Source: a virus
Length of the DNA: 36,204 bases
Direction: 5' to 3' (one strand)
IMG/VR virus record: IMGVR_UViG_3300009182_000172
Coordinates: 1 to 36,204 of that record
The position numbers were made by a program, and so were the translations under genes. A model generated the notes under the pieces. That model was given only the letters and a program-made list of their open reading frames with translations, had not been told where the DNA came from and did no database searches. This document shows, piece after piece, positions 1-7,295 of the stretch. Within the stretch, counting starts at the first letter, position 1. Every line of letters begins with the position of its first letter.

Positions 1-138
1 CAGAAAGATCAATGGTATATAATGATAGTCAACTTCATGCGTGTTTGAATTATCTAAGATCGCAAATCGCATATCATCTATCTCTTCAGGAAGATGATCA
101 AGTTCGTAGTGTCTATTTTCTAAGGTCAGTATTCTCAT
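1..138 (-). CDS. Conserved-looking hypothetical protein, partial (3' end cut by window edge)
   Basis: An open frame on the minus strand runs from the ATG at 138 through 46 codons to the window edge without a stop. It begins MRILTLENRHYELDHLPEEI and is rich in acidic residues. I recognise the style of a small phage protein but cannot assign a function. The start is supported by a promoter directly upstream (-10 TATAGT at 145-150, six bases from the ATG, -35 TTGCTT at 168-173). There is no Shine-Dalgarno sequence, so translation may be leaderless. A plus-strand ORF over the same bases is a shadow of this one. Confidence 0.6.
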   Translation of the reverse strand, partial: MRILTLENRHYELDHLPEEIDDMRFAILDNSNTHEVDYHYIPLIFL

Positions 139-144
139 GCTCTA

Positions 145-173
145 ACTATAACAAATTTTGTGTTAAAAAGCAA
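145..173 (-). promoter_or_regulatory. Sigma70-type promoter of the left-edge gene, 6 nt from its ATG
   Basis: -35 TTGCTT (168-173), 17-base spacer, -10 TATAGT (145-150), then 6 bases and the ATG at 138. The -35 matches consensus at only three positions. The expected start of transcription falls on the ATG. Confidence 0.45.
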
Positions 174-175
174 CC

Positions 176-1636
176 TTATTTCCATTCTAATTTTTCTTGT
201 GTAAAAGGATAGTGTGCTTCTTTATAAAATGCCTTGCGCTTCTGTAGATGACGTTTAGCGAAACGACATGTAGAAGTCACGTCCCAGATTTCTACGTGGT
301 CTTTATCTTCTGCTTTACGTATACCACGTCCAATTGACTGTATAACACGAGTAAAACTTTTACCAGACTCGACTAAAACCAAATTAAAAATTCTAGGTAT
401 ATTAATACCAACGGCTGCGATTCCGTAGGTGGCAACGATTATTTTATCAGTGCTAGTGGCTACTTCCTTATATTCGTCTTCACGATCGGAACCTTTTGTA
501 GCTCCGCTGAGAAATACTGCTCGATCCCCTAGCATTTTTACCAATTCATGCCCGGGCGCGACTCGATCTACTAGTACCAGAGTATTACCAGTTGCGTTAA
601 CTTTAGTTACTAAATCTGCTATGACTTTTAATCTGTCATTATCTTCAAGTAAAAATTTCAATTCATTTTGATAAGTGGGGAAGTCGGCATGATCTACAAG
701 TTGTACGATATTTACATGACATTGTGCCAGTACACCACGATCTTGTAATTCACTGGCCGATAACTTATTGATGACTGGCCCCAAACTTATATTTAAAGAC
801 TGTGCTTCGGCAATTTCTTTAGGTATCGTACCAGTTAGGCCCCATCTAATGGGCACTCTTGACATCACCCCAGTTAACAGCGTTTGAAGGGCTGAAGCCT
901 TTGCTTGATGCACTTCGTCCACCATTACACAAACAACGTCTTCTAAAAAATCATGTATGGTGAAATCAACTAAATCATTTTTAGTATTCTTTAGTAATAT
1001 ATTTAGACTTTGCCATGTACATATAGTATGTGTCCTTCCAAACTCTTTTCTGTCACCAAAAAATACACCTACATCTAATCCTAACCCTCGATAGTCTTTT
1101 TCAGTTTGAGTTACTAGTGATTTATTTGGAACAATTACAATGGTACGTCCGTGTGCTTCACATCGTTGACTTAATGCTGCCGTCATGATAGATTTACCAG
1201 CCCCGGTAGCAACTTCTTGTACACTTTGTGGGTTGACTAGAAAATTATTAATGACTTCAACTTGATAATCTCGTAAAATAATTGGCTTGCCTGCCAGCGG
1301 ATGCCCTTCTCCCCACATACAATGACTAAATGTTGCTTCAGTTACTTTACTGAACTCATAGATCGTAGAGTAATCACGCTGATCATCTAAATCAATGTCA
1401 TAGTTAAAATTATCTAAAATAGGTATAATCTCGGGAAGTAGATTTACGTATGTGCTTCCCCCTAACTGAAAGTATGAAACTTTTCCGTCCCAACGGCCCA
1501 ATCTAACAGCGGGTAAATATCTAGCCCCAGGCACGTCATATTTAAATGCGTTGACTAAGGCACGCCTAGCGTCGAGCTCAAGACCCACTAGTCGGCAGTT
1601 AACTTCATCTCTAATTTCTATTGTACATTTTTTCAT
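176..1636 (-). CDS. uvsW: UvsW-like superfamily 2 DNA helicase
   Basis: This is an SF2 DNA/RNA helicase of the UvsW family. In T4, UvsW unwinds branched recombination and origin R-loop structures and drives the switch from origin-dependent to recombination-dependent replication. Numbering from the upstream ATG at 1651, it shows motif I ATGAGKS (148-154), a DEVH box (245-248), motif III GLTGT and motif VI QSIGRGIRK near the C-terminus. The N-terminal ~125 residues would be the UvsW DNA-binding domain, including a GRWDGK stretch. At about 490 residues it is close to T4 UvsW. I prefer the ATG at 1636 (MKKCTIEI) because an extended -10 promoter ends only 4 bases before the ATG at 1651, but the upstream start remains possible. 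It lies with the AAA ATPase, UvsY-like, UvsX and gp32 in a recombination block. Confidence 0.9.
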   Translation of the reverse strand: MKKCTIEIRDEVNCRLVGLELDARRALVNAFKYDVPGARYLPAVRLGRWDGKVSYFQLGGSTYVNLLPEIIPILDNFNYDIDLDDQRDYSTIYEFSKVTEATFSHCMWGEGHPLAGKPIILRDYQVEVINNFLVNPQSVQEVATGAGKSIMTAALSQRCEAHGRTIVIVPNKSLVTQTEKDYRGLGLDVGVFFGDRKEFGRTHTICTWQSLNILLKNTKNDLVDFTIHDFLEDVVCVMVDEVHQAKASALQTLLTGVMSRVPIRWGLTGTIPKEIAEAQSLNISLGPVINKLSASELQDRGVLAQCHVNIVQLVDHADFPTYQNELKFLLEDNDRLKVIADLVTKVNATGNTLVLVDRVAPGHELVKMLGDRAVFLSGATKGSDREDEYKEVATSTDKIIVATYGIAAVGINIPRIFNLVLVESGKSFTRVIQSIGRGIRKAEDKDHVEIWDVTSTCRFAKRHLQKRKAFYKEAHYPFTQEKLEWK

Positions 1637-1655
1637 ACTGTATATTAACATACTT

Positions 1656-1664
1656 AGTATAGCA
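1656..1664 (-). promoter_or_regulatory. Extended -10 promoter element of uvsW
   Basis: TGC followed by TATACT, an extended -10 (TGnTATAAT type). There is no convincing -35 17 bases upstream (TGTATC). Transcription would start around the first of two possible uvsW start codons. Confidence 0.4.
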
Positions 1665-1731
1665 TAGTCAAAAAAATAGATACATTTCTGTACCTATTGT
1701 AAAGAGCACACGGTAGCGTTCCGGAAATAAC

Positions 1732-2760
1732 TCAGGAATTTTTCATGCAAGTTGATACTGCCAAAGTTTTCCACTCAGTTTCACTTACTTTGGTAAGATC
1801 AGCCAGCTTCAACGCCATACGCAAACTAATTTCTCGCAAACGATTTTGATTTTCGCGCATGAATTCAATAATTTCTTCTCCGACTGTTGGCTCAAAATTA
1901 TAGTCTTTAAATAAATAACCTTGTCGGAAAATCTGTTTAATGCGCAGCAATTTGTCTCGCACGGTATCTAATGTAAGATCTAAAAAGTGGCAGCGAGACT
2001 GTAGTGCTTCTAAATGATCCTGCATCTTCTTAGACTTAACATTTTGGAATTTAAGATTAGTGATAAAAATTGCCGAACCTTTAAAATCAAAACTGTCAGG
2101 CACACCTTCTCTGCGTAGCATGGCACTGTCACTGTTCCAGTAAATTTTACGTTTTTTGCCCGAATCTAATGCTGCCTTAAGAATATTCAGTGACAAGTCA
2201 TCTTGGAATACCGCATCGCAGTCATCAAACACTAAGACATTTTGAGGATCGCTCATGCGATATAACGTACAGTACAACCCGATAGGGGTCATCGCACCTT
2301 TGATGATTTCATATTTAATACGACGATTGGCGATTTTATCAAACATGCCTGATTTTTCTAATTCGTATTCTACACCGTAACTTTTACCTACACCCGGAGG
2401 ACCAACAACAATCATGGCACGCACATCGCCGGAAATAGTAGCACGTGTCATTTGCTGTAAGATGTCAAATCTCTGTTCAATGCGATCCATAACTTCTTCG
2501 TCAGTTTCTTGTACCGCCGTCGAGTTTGATACCAGTCTCATTTTATTGGCTTCCCTAGGTAGTTGATTAGTAATTGTCATGTCTTCGATACTGTCTAACT
2601 TGATTCGCACAACATCGTGATCTTCACCGAAGTAACCATCTGATTTTACAGTTACAAAATTACCGTTTGCTCCCGTCTGATAATCTTTCACCAATGTAAA
2701 TGCTACATTAACGACTGGTTGTTTACGATAAACACCGTTTTTGATCAAGATCGTAGTCAT
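1732..2760 (-). CDS. Phage AAA-type ATPase
   Basis: A 342-residue P-loop ATPase. Walker A GPPGVGKS is at residues 120-127 and Walker B VLVFDD at about 175-180, followed by an FITNL sensor-1-like strand and a C-terminal helical lid rich in arginine (REISLRMALKLADL). The first ~100 residues form a separate beta-rich domain. The family is common in aquatic T4-like phages but its job is not settled. Position between uvsW and the uvsY/uvsX genes suggests a role in DNA replication or recombination, for example as a remodelling or loading factor; that is inference. It is not the T4 clamp loader gp44, as I see no clamp-loader SRC motif. It has its own near-consensus sigma70 promoter and an AGGG ribosome-binding site 8 bases from the ATG. 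Confidence 0.75.
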   Translation of the reverse strand: MTTILIKNGVYRKQPVVNVAFTLVKDYQTGANGNFVTVKSDGYFGEDHDVVRIKLDSIEDMTITNQLPREANKMRLVSNSTAVQETDEEVMDRIEQRFDILQQMTRATISGDVRAMIVVGPPGVGKSYGVEYELEKSGMFDKIANRRIKYEIIKGAMTPIGLYCTLYRMSDPQNVLVFDDCDAVFQDDLSLNILKAALDSGKKRKIYWNSDSAMLRREGVPDSFDFKGSAIFITNLKFQNVKSKKMQDHLEALQSRCHFLDLTLDTVRDKLLRIKQIFRQGYLFKDYNFEPTVGEEIIEFMRENQNRLREISLRMALKLADLTKVSETEWKTLAVSTCMKNS

Positions 2761-2792
2761 TTGCTAGCCCTGTGCTGTTAGTGTATGTGTAC

Positions 2793-2821
2793 ATTATACA
2801 GCCACTGGCATCAGAAGTCAA
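2793..2821 (-). promoter_or_regulatory. Near-consensus sigma70 promoter of the AAA ATPase gene
   Basis: -35 TTGACT (2816-2821), spacer exactly 17 bases, -10 TATAAT (2793-2798). The transcript would have a leader of about 27-30 bases with an AGGG before the ATG at 2760. It fits an early or middle gene read by host RNA polymerase. Confidence 0.75.
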
Positions 2822-2828
2822 CCGTAAA

Positions 2829-3578
2829 TTATCCTACATAATTCAAACTTTTGTTCAACCAGGGCAGTACTAAGTCTTTTTGTTGTAAAAATCCAATTGA
2901 ATTTATTATATCTTCGGCAGATTTAGGCAACAGTCCAGCTTCGGCTAGATCGTACCAGCGCGTGGTTTTGGGATCGCGTGGTTCTTGATCACTTTTATAT
3001 ACCACAGCATGAATAAAAGGATCATTTGGTGTTTTTTTGAAGAAGCCACCACGGCAATCCCAACCAGTAAGTGCCAGCATATGTATGAGACTGACCATAG
3101 TGTAGTGGTGATAACAACCATCGTGTTGTGTAAAATCAAGATAGCGTTGATAAACGTTGGTAGTTTGGGGAACAATAATGGCTAGCATTGCGCCGTTTGA
3201 AGTAATGTTACGCCATTTTATCAGTGTTTGAATAGGATTAACTGCGTATTGAAAAGCATCGTGACACCATAAAATGTCAAACTTATCTTTAGCCAGTGTT
3301 TGAACTTTTCCTTCAAAGTCAATTTTCTGATAAGTTAAGTTATCGTATTGACGCGCGACGGGTAGAGAGTCTACTATATCTATACCTTGACATTTAATGC
3401 CCAGCGGGCTAGCCCGTTCATCTCGCATAGTCCTTGTGGCCCACCACTCGATGTCTTTGCCATAGCCGCAGCCCAAATCAGCAACTGTTTTAATTGATAA
3501 CATAAAGTCATCATATTCATACAGCAAGTTTAAGGTTTCTAAACTATGATTATGTGATTCTTCTGGATTTTTGAACAT
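2829..3578 (-). CDS. Class I SAM-dependent methyltransferase
   Basis: A 249-residue Rossmann-fold methyltransferase. Motif I VADLGCGYG lies at residues 32-40. GIDIVD follows as the acidic strand-2 end that binds the SAM ribose, and DILWCHDAFQYAVNP is the strand-4 region. The substrate cannot be told: there is no DPPY or PC motif of a DNA base methyltransferase, and the order of motifs resembles small-molecule or glycan methyltransferases. It lies 2 bases upstream of the UvsY-like frame and appears co-transcribed with it (AGG ribosome-binding site, tight spacing). A role in modifying a virion glycan, a lipid or a host factor is open. Confidence 0.75.
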   Translation of the reverse strand: MFKNPEESHNHSLETLNLLYEYDDFMLSIKTVADLGCGYGKDIEWWATRTMRDERASPLGIKCQGIDIVDSLPVARQYDNLTYQKIDFEGKVQTLAKDKFDILWCHDAFQYAVNPIQTLIKWRNITSNGAMLAIIVPQTTNVYQRYLDFTQHDGCYHHYTMVSLIHMLALTGWDCRGGFFKKTPNDPFIHAVVYKSDQEPRDPKTTRWYDLAEAGLLPKSAEDIINSIGFLQQKDLVLPWLNKSLNYVG

Positions 3579-3580
3579 TA

Positions 3581-4033
3581 TTATACCTGTACGTCTTCCA
3601 TTCCGGCAGTGCGAAGTCTAACGATATGACCCATCTGCCATTGTTTAGTATCGAGACCTTTCATAATACCAAGCCAGCGATTTCTTAGATACGCCACTTC
3701 GTTAATGATAGTTTCCATATCAATAACTTCAGTTTCGCCATCTACATATTTTTCAGCATCACGACTGGTCAAAGCACGAGCATAACCTTCTAGATATTTT
3801 TGAAAATACTTACGGCGAGTTTTTCTCAACTGGATGTTAAGATAATTTAGTACTGCTTCAACTTCCTGTAATTGATTAAATCTATGTTCAGTAATGCCGG
3901 GTAAGGCAGTGATGTTTTTTTCCACGATACCGCCTACCCTGCATTCCTTTTTAGCAGCGTCAAGTTCATCTTCATAATGTGCGATGAAATCTGGGAGTTG
4001 ACCTAAATCAGCTGTAACACGACTATACCACAT
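3581..4033 (-). CDS. uvsY: Probable UvsY-like recombination mediator
   Basis: A 150-residue, mainly helical, charged protein. In T4, UvsY (137 residues) displaces gp32 from single-stranded DNA and loads UvsX. Length, charge, the C-terminal block with LRNRWLGIMKGL followed by a short basic end, and the location directly downstream of the uvsX pieces support this call. I see no single diagnostic motif, so the assignment is inference. It overlaps the stop codon of the acidic small protein (TAATG), which suggests coupled translation. Alternative: an unrelated helical phage protein of the same operon. Confidence 0.55.
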   Translation of the reverse strand: MWYSRVTADLGQLPDFIAHYEDELDAAKKECRVGGIVEKNITALPGITEHRFNQLQEVEAVLNYLNIQLRKTRRKYFQKYLEGYARALTSRDAEKYVDGETEVIDMETIINEVAYLRNRWLGIMKGLDTKQWQMGHIVRLRTAGMEDVQV

Positions 4034-4302
4034 TAGTAATCTTCATCTTCATCATCTGAGTCATCATAGTCATCATCATCATAGTCTTCGTCATCTTCGG
4101 CATCAACCGGATGATCTTTTAGATAGCTGGTAAGAGCACGCTTGACTTCGCTGTCAGACTTAAATGATGTTTTGATATCATCTGCATCAACATCATTGTC
4201 GATTAATACTGAAACTAAATTTTCAGCAGCTTCTTGACGGTCAACAATGTTAATATGACGTTTTAGTTCATTCCAAATTTCATAGTACAAATCTACTGAC
4301 AT
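4033..4302 (-). CDS. Small protein with a very acidic C-terminal tail
   Basis: An 89-residue protein of unknown function. Residues 1-68 look helical; the last ~20 residues are almost only Asp, Glu and Tyr. Such tails often mimic nucleic acid or bind basic surfaces; gp32 in this same cluster also has an acidic C-terminal region. A GGAG ribosome-binding site precedes the ATG. It sits between uvsX and the UvsY-like gene with coupled translation, so a role in the recombination machinery is plausible but not shown. Confidence 0.65.
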   Translation of the reverse strand: MSVDLYYEIWNELKRHINIVDRQEAAENLVSVLIDNDVDADDIKTSFKSDSEVKRALTSYLKDHPVDAEDDEDYDDDDYDDSDDEDEDY

Positions 4303-4342
4303 CTAATTATTTCTCCTATATCCAGTACTTACCAATTTTTGA

Positions 4343-5587
4343 TTATTCGGCATCATCAACATCAGTTTCATCAACTGGTGTTGTTACCTTAGTTTTTTCA
4401 GAGAACTCTGTCATCACTAGATCAAAGATACCATTTTCGTTGCGATTCCACTCCTTGCGAAAATACTTATGTAACTCGCCATTTAAGTCAATGTAAGCAT
4501 AACGATTTCCATCTTTAGTAATGAGATTTTTCTTTTCTAACAGGTCAAATAATCCCGAATAAGGACTCATTCCAGTATCGTAAGGGATACGAACTTCAAT
4601 ATCTTCAAACGGTTTGGCATAACGTGTCTTCATAATCTTACAACCCGCACGGATACCATTTACTGTAGTAGTCTTATTGCCATCCTCGTCTTCTTTCAAT
4701 TTGAGTTTTTTCATTGCTACCACGATACTCGACGCATAGACAAATCCTTGACCACCACTTATGTTTGGATCTGGATTATATGGATCTTGGCTAGCATATG
4801 TATGATTGGTTGCCACTAATCCAACATTATAACTGCCAAACATGTTGACACAGTTGCGAACTAATGCTGTTAGTGCTTTAGGTTTGCGCCCCATGTCACC
4901 TTTCATGTCGCCGCTGTCAAACTGATTAACGTCAGTGGGTGTAAGTAACATACCCAAACTATCAATAACAAACAGCACCTTAGGACGTTCGCCATCGGGC
5001 AGTGTCTTATATTCTGACATAAAAGTGGATATGGTTTTTGCCACATCATCGATCATTGCCATACTTAGTTTCAGTAATTTACTTTCACTTGTATCCACCC
5101 CCAAGGCATGAAGCCAAGTCTCATCTAGCGCGTTTTCTGTGTCAATTAATACTACATAGATACCTTGTGCTTGTGCGTTTTTGACGATGTTGCCCGCGCA
5201 AATATAACTTTTGCCGCTGTTGTGACTGGAAATGCCATCTCCCCAATATCTATGATTTGGGTGAAGAATTTCAAAGTCATAACATTCTTCGTTTTTAGAT
5301 GATTTAATATCTAATACTGGTTCAGCTCCAGACTCAGTTATAATCAAATCTCCAACTGAAAGTTCTATTGCCAAAACCCACTTTCCATCTTCTAGTTGGA
5401 TCATATGATTTTCTGCGCAAGTAGTAGAATAGGATTTAGTTGTCACTGACACCATTGGCAACGATCCTTTGTCAAACCATTGTCCAATAGGTTGATAGCC
5501 ATCAGGAGTATCTAATTCAATATTGTACAATCCAGAATCATACAAAGTTTTAAGTTCGCCTACACTTATTTGTCTTTCTTCAATCAT
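4343..5587 (-). CDS. uvsX: C-intein fused to the C-terminal part of UvsX recombinase
   Basis: Residues 1-123 are a C-intein: block B with CAENH (57-61), block F YDFEILHPNHRYW, and the terminal GISSHN with the penultimate His and last Asn that catalyse C-terminal cleavage. Residue 124 is the +1 Ser. From there on (291 residues) it is the RecA/UvsX ATPase core, starting SGKSYICAG (second half of the Walker A), then DTENAL, Walker B-type VLFVIDSLGML, and an ISGGQGFVYASS loop. Joined to the N-terminal piece (5839-6081), the P-loop would read GESGSGKS and UvsX would be 356 residues (T4: 391). The ATG at 5587 overlaps the last codons of the endonuclease remnant by 8 bases. Without trans-splicing neither half would have a complete P-loop. 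Confidence 0.92.
   Translation of the reverse strand: MIEERQISVGELKTLYDSGLYNIELDTPDGYQPIGQWFDKGSLPMVSVTTKSYSTTCAENHMIQLEDGKWVLAIELSVGDLIITESGAEPVLDIKSSKNEECYDFEILHPNHRYWGDGISSHNSGKSYICAGNIVKNAQAQGIYVVLIDTENALDETWLHALGVDTSESKLLKLSMAMIDDVAKTISTFMSEYKTLPDGERPKVLFVIDSLGMLLTPTDVNQFDSGDMKGDMGRKPKALTALVRNCVNMFGSYNVGLVATNHTYASQDPYNPDPNISGGQGFVYASSIVVAMKKLKLKEDEDGNKTTTVNGIRAGCKIMKTRYAKPFEDIEVRIPYDTGMSPYSGLFDLLEKKNLITKDGNRYAYIDLNGELHKYFRKEWNRNENGIFDLVMTEFSEKTKVTTPVDETDVDDAE
5219..5587 (-). other. C-intein of the split UvsX intein
   Basis: 123 codons. It holds the block B CAENH, block F and terminal HN followed by Ser. It carries nearly the whole intein fold, leaving only 15 residues to the N-intein. 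It aligns with the terminase C-intein, also 123 residues: both share GYQPI, CAxxH and NHxxxxxDGIxSHN. Confidence 0.9.
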
Positions 5588-5849
5588 TTGATTTTCCCAT
5601 TATTTTTTCCACTAAATTGTTGATAACCATAGTTGGATTTCGTCTATAGTCACTTTCCCAAACTACTATTAATTGCTTTACATTTTTTGACTTTTTAATT
5701 TTATCTATCCTAAAATTATCTGTATTCCATTTTTCAGCCGACGAATATCCAAATATGGTATAATCAGCTTCGTACAACAGTGGGTTTCGATGGAAAAAAT
5801 CGCCGTAAAATTCTATAACTGTACCAGACTCTTTTAAGTTATTTTCTAG
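5580..5849 (-). pseudogene. Remnant Vsr-like homing endonuclease between the UvsX halves
   Basis: The minus-strand frame is open from 5849 to the stop at 5580 but has no ATG or GTG; a TTG at 5777 is the only common start and would cut off the core. Reading from the first codons it contains VIEFYGDFFHRNP, the counterpart of IIEFDGDYWHSP in the terminase-linked endonuclease, and VVWESDYRRNP, typical of Vsr/EDxHD-type phage homing enzymes. The N-terminal strand with RPDF seen in the terminase copy is missing. It is shifted +1 against the N-intein frame and overlaps it. I infer a decayed or truncated enzyme that may once have moved the intein. A sequencing indel or programmed +1 shift is an alternative. 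Confidence 0.6.
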
Positions 5850-6081
5850 TTAAACGTACTTTTACCTTCGCAGATTGAGGCAAACAGCCACTTTCTCCTG
5901 CAAAGACCGTTACTTTACCTAAAGGAATACCTCTAGTAAAAGATCCGCTTATCAAGTAATTTAACGCATAGTTACCAGTACTAATCCAGTCAGTGGGATC
6001 ATTAAATCCCACACTAAGTCCGTCGATTGATTTAGTAATATCACGACGGAATTTGCTTATGTCAAACGGCTTCATAGCCAT
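5839..6081 (-). CDS. uvsX: N-terminal part of UvsX recombinase fused to an N-intein
   Basis: Residues 1-65 are the N-terminal region of UvsX up to the first half of the Walker A (VTVFAGESG). Residue 66 is Cys, the nucleophile of an intein block A (CLPQSAKVKV), and the ORF ends 15 residues into the intein. This is an extremely short N-intein compared with the ~100 residues usual for cyanobacterial DnaE. An AAGGA ribosome-binding site precedes the ATG. The partner is the ORF at 4343-5587. The gene follows gp32 after a stable intergenic hairpin. UvsX polymerises on single-stranded DNA and catalyses strand exchange, so splicing is expected to be needed for phage recombination. Confidence 0.92.
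   Translation of the reverse strand: MAMKPFDISKFRRDITKSIDGLSVGFNDPTDWISTGNYALNYLISGSFTRGIPLGKVTVFAGESGCLPQSAKVKVRLTRK
5842..5886 (-). other. Ultra-short N-intein (15 residues) of the split UvsX intein
   Basis: From Cys66 of the N-terminal ORF to its stop. It contains only the block A strand (CLPQSAKVKV). The splice junction is GESG/Cys. Confidence 0.85.
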
Positions 6082-6109
6082 AATATATTCCTTCTTTTAT
6101 ACAAATATT

Positions 6110-6143
6110 ATTGTAACACGGCGTTACCGCACCGTGTTACAAT
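6110..6143. terminator. Stable hairpin between gp32 and uvsX
   Basis: A 12-bp perfect stem (ATTGTAACACGG / CCGTGTTACAAT) with a 10-base loop lies between the gp32 stop and the uvsX start. On the minus strand it is followed by AATAATATTTG rather than a clean U-run. It could be a weak terminator, a processing site or a 3' stabiliser of gp32 mRNA. On the plus strand TTTT follows, but no gene there needs it. Confidence 0.6.
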
Positions 6144-6159
6144 TTTGGCTAATTGCTTA

Positions 6160-7143
6160 TTACTTCTGTTGACGAGAACGGATCATTGCCAAGATATCTT
6201 CAGCTTTCTTAGAATCTTTGACTTGTACAGGAGCACTTGCTACCGGCATGTCTTCATCATCATCAAAGTCACTGGAAGTGGCTGTTACCTGAGGTTTGCT
6301 TGCCACAGGCGCTGGCGTAGAGTCTTCGCTGCGAGCATTGCTGCTGCCCCCGGGGGCTGATACACCTGCTGGACGGAAGTAAGTTCCCCAACGTTCAGTA
6401 TCATAACTTTGACCATCAACACTGGCTTCAAACATTTCTTTGATGACTTTAAGTTCAACATCGCCGGGTTTCTTGGGTAAGAATGTGCTGAGGTCAACTA
6501 AACCATATTGTTCAATGGCGGCTTGTTCAGCTTCAGACAACGCCGATTCTTTACGTGCCCATTTGCTACCGCTGTAATCAGCGAACCCACCTTTGGCACC
6601 TTTACTGATACGGAAATCTAGTCCACGCAAATAGTCAGTTGGCAATTCTTCCAGCTCAGGATCCATCAACGCACCTTTGATTAGTGTAAAGATCTGAGGG
6701 CCAATAATGAAACGACGGATTGGATTTTCCGGAGCTTTATCATCTGGCAAGGGGTTTTCACGTACAAAGCCTTGGAAAATATAATCACGTTTTTTCCAGT
6801 ATTTGCGACCCATTTCCTCCAAAGATTTATCCTTAAACCATGTACGTACTTCAGTTAAGATTGGGCAAGTTTCATTCCACATTTCTACGCATGGTACGCG
6901 GACTTGTACTTGTTTAGATTCTAAATCACCTCTGATGCCATTGAAGGGCAAACGAATCATAGCACGTTCTTGCCAAAAGAATGTGTTTTTTGCGTTACCA
7001 TCGGGTAAGAAACGCATAGTTACTGCTGAATTATCTGGGATGCTCCAGTGGGGATATATTGCTGAATCACCTTGAGATTGTGATCCACTTTGTTTGTTAT
7101 CTGCTGCTGCTAGTCTTGAACGAATTTCTGCTAACGATGCCAT
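6160..7143 (-). CDS. 32: Single-stranded DNA-binding protein gp32
   Basis: A 327-residue protein matching T4 gp32 in layout. The N-terminal part has LAAADNK (LAST-like cooperativity motif region), then an OB-fold core with PCVEMWNETCP (Cys85 and Cys93), YWKKRDYIFQGFV and PIRRFIIGPQIF. A low-complexity linker and an acidic stretch (DFDDDEDM) follow before a short helical end. T4 gp32 binds zinc with one His and three Cys; here only two Cys are present in the whole protein, so the zinc site must be changed. gp32 coats single-stranded DNA and recruits UvsY/UvsX and the polymerase. AAGGAAGG is a strong ribosome-binding site. The ~150-base leader is discussed separately. Confidence 0.92.
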   Translation of the reverse strand: MASLAEIRSRLAAADNKQSGSQSQGDSAIYPHWSIPDNSAVTMRFLPDGNAKNTFFWQERAMIRLPFNGIRGDLESKQVQVRVPCVEMWNETCPILTEVRTWFKDKSLEEMGRKYWKKRDYIFQGFVRENPLPDDKAPENPIRRFIIGPQIFTLIKGALMDPELEELPTDYLRGLDFRISKGAKGGFADYSGSKWARKESALSEAEQAAIEQYGLVDLSTFLPKKPGDVELKVIKEMFEASVDGQSYDTERWGTYFRPAGVSAPGGSSNARSEDSTPAPVASKPQVTATSSDFDDDEDMPVASAPVQVKDSKKAEDILAMIRSRQQK

Positions 7144-7291
7144 ATTAGTTGCCTTCCTTTTAGTTGTTTAATATGTGATGCCTATCTAAATATATAGATT
7201 TTATGTGCTTGCCTAGCAATTATACACATCTAGGTCTGTGTTTACTACTTATATGGTTAAAATATCAGTGTTTTTATTCCGTATTGTATAT
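7144..7291 (-). promoter_or_regulatory. Long AU-rich leader upstream of gp32
   Basis: 148 bases without a gene. It contains a TATAAT box (without a good -35), only weak hairpins (CCTAG/CTAGG, ATCTA/TAGAT) and an A-rich unstructured stretch around the ribosome-binding site. In T4, gp32 represses its own translation by binding an unstructured leader next to a pseudoknot; a comparable operator is possible here, by analogy only. Confidence 0.35.
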
Positions 7292-7295
7292 TTAT
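7289..7295 (-). promoter_or_regulatory. Late-type promoter motif ATAAATA upstream of gp32
   Basis: ATAAATA on the minus strand, overlapping the stop codon of the 1361-residue gene, about 145 bases before the gp32 ATG. Confidence 0.4.

Noticed and set aside
12-212. Plus-strand 66-codon ORF at the left edge
   Set aside because: It is antisense to the partial minus-strand gene with its own promoter and to the end of uvsW; the protein has no recognisable pattern.
1732-2760. AAA ATPase as clamp loader gp44
   Set aside because: It has Walker A and B but lacks clamp-loader features and the gp45/gp62 neighbours; the N-terminal beta domain is different.
5570-6081. UvsX as an ordinary frameshifted pseudogene
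   Set aside because: All intein splicing residues and extein motifs are intact, the C-intein ORF has its own ATG, and the terminase shows the same layout. An assembly error is still possible and noted.
6345-6358. CCCCCGGGGG palindrome
   Set aside because: It lies in the gp32 linker codons (Pro-Gly-Gly); no reason to call it a site.
7186-7192. CTAAATA on the plus strand in the gp32 leader as a late promoter
   Set aside because: It points away from any plus-strand gene.
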